A stretch of DNA of 5,672 bases, taken from positions 1 to 5,672 of the forward strand of contig JBPCUO010000103.1 in assembly GCA_051011135.1 (NCBI GenBank), written 5' to 3'. The notes beneath the pieces are model-generated. The model did no database searches. It was not told where the DNA came from and saw only the letters and a program-made list of their open reading frames with translations. This stretch comes from JACOND01 sp051011135 (GTDB lineage: Bacteria > Bdellovibrionota > Bdellovibrionia > Bdellovibrionales > UBA1609). A program made the position numbers and the translations under genes. This document shows, in pieces, positions 5,560 through 5,672 of this stretch (within the stretch, counting starts at the first letter, position 1; every line of letters begins with the position of its first letter).

Positions 5560-5672
5560 TTATTCGTAAGAGCGAGCGAGTTCTACAAAAGTTCGAACCA
5601 TCACTCCAGAGGCTTGTTTAGGTGAGCAGTACTCTATTCTTTGATTCATATTATAAGCCGTTCCCGCAATAT
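5560..5672 (-). CDS. pepA: Leucyl aminopeptidase (M17 / PepA family), C-terminal end (partial)
   Basis: A minus-strand frame enters from the right edge and ends at TAA (complement of 5560-5562), giving 36 residues. They begin IAGTAYNMNQ, preceded by a partial codon compatible with Asp, and contain SPKQASGVMVRTFVEL near the end. This matches the extreme C-terminus of M17 leucyl aminopeptidases, which read D-I-A-G-T-A-W, then K-G-A-T-G-x-x-V-R-x-L-x-E. Here the usual KGATG is KQASG and the usual W is Y. M17 enzymes are cytoplasmic, dimetal aminopeptidases that release N-terminal residues from peptides; the metal ligands and active site lie outside the window. The gene converges on the unknown membrane-protein gene with a gap of only 3 bases. 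Confidence 0.82.
   Translation of the reverse strand, partial: IAGTAYNMNQRIEYCSPKQASGVMVRTFVELARSYE

Noticed and set aside
5591..5598. Palindrome GTTCGAAC
   Set aside because: It is an 8-bp palindrome inside the aminopeptidase coding sequence with no second copy seen; most likely chance.

Overview
The window is AT-rich, tightly packed chromosomal DNA from a Gram-negative bacterium. It encodes a secreted PDZ-protease, a lipoprotein with a lipobox, a membrane-anchored exported protein and a glutathione-pathway ligase of the proteobacterial (Acidithiobacillus-type) family. The AT-rich codon use, the use of GTG/TTG starts and the TPR lipoprotein would fit a low-GC member of the Bdellovibrionota or a related 'deltaproteobacterial' lineage. 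That placement is inference; nothing here is diagnostic. There are no tRNA or rRNA genes, insertion sequences, CRISPR arrays or phage genes.

Layout. (1) Positions 1-86 hold the last 27 codons of a plus-strand gene, possibly a class V aminotransferase. (2) 134-1264 (+) is a complete carboxyl-terminal processing protease (CtpA/S41) with signal peptide, PDZ domain and an intact Ser-Lys-Gln active site. (3) 1258-2532 (-) is trigger factor (tig), whose stop codon region overlaps the end of ctpA by 7 bases. (4) A short divergent promoter region (about 2533-2637) separates tig from a plus-strand group: a TPR-type lipoprotein (2638-3594), glutamate-cysteine ligase gshA (3591-4805, coupled to the lipoprotein by a GTGA overlap) and an unrecognised membrane-anchored protein (4891-5556). 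(5) 5560-5672 (-) is the C-terminal end of a leucyl aminopeptidase (M17), converging on the unknown gene with a 3-base gap.

How the genes may work together. Two themes can be seen. Envelope protein quality control is represented by CtpA, by trigger factor on the cytoplasmic side, and by a TPR lipoprotein that could be a CtpA adaptor of the NlpI/LbcA kind. That last role is a hypothesis. Thiol metabolism is represented by gshA, with no gshB in view; the nearby M17 aminopeptidase belongs to a family that can cleave Cys-Gly. I see no clearly novel system. The most useful second looks are the gshA start correction, the lipoprotein-CtpA adaptor idea, the unknown 221-residue exported protein, and the small coding-like remnant with an inverted repeat between gshA and that gene.
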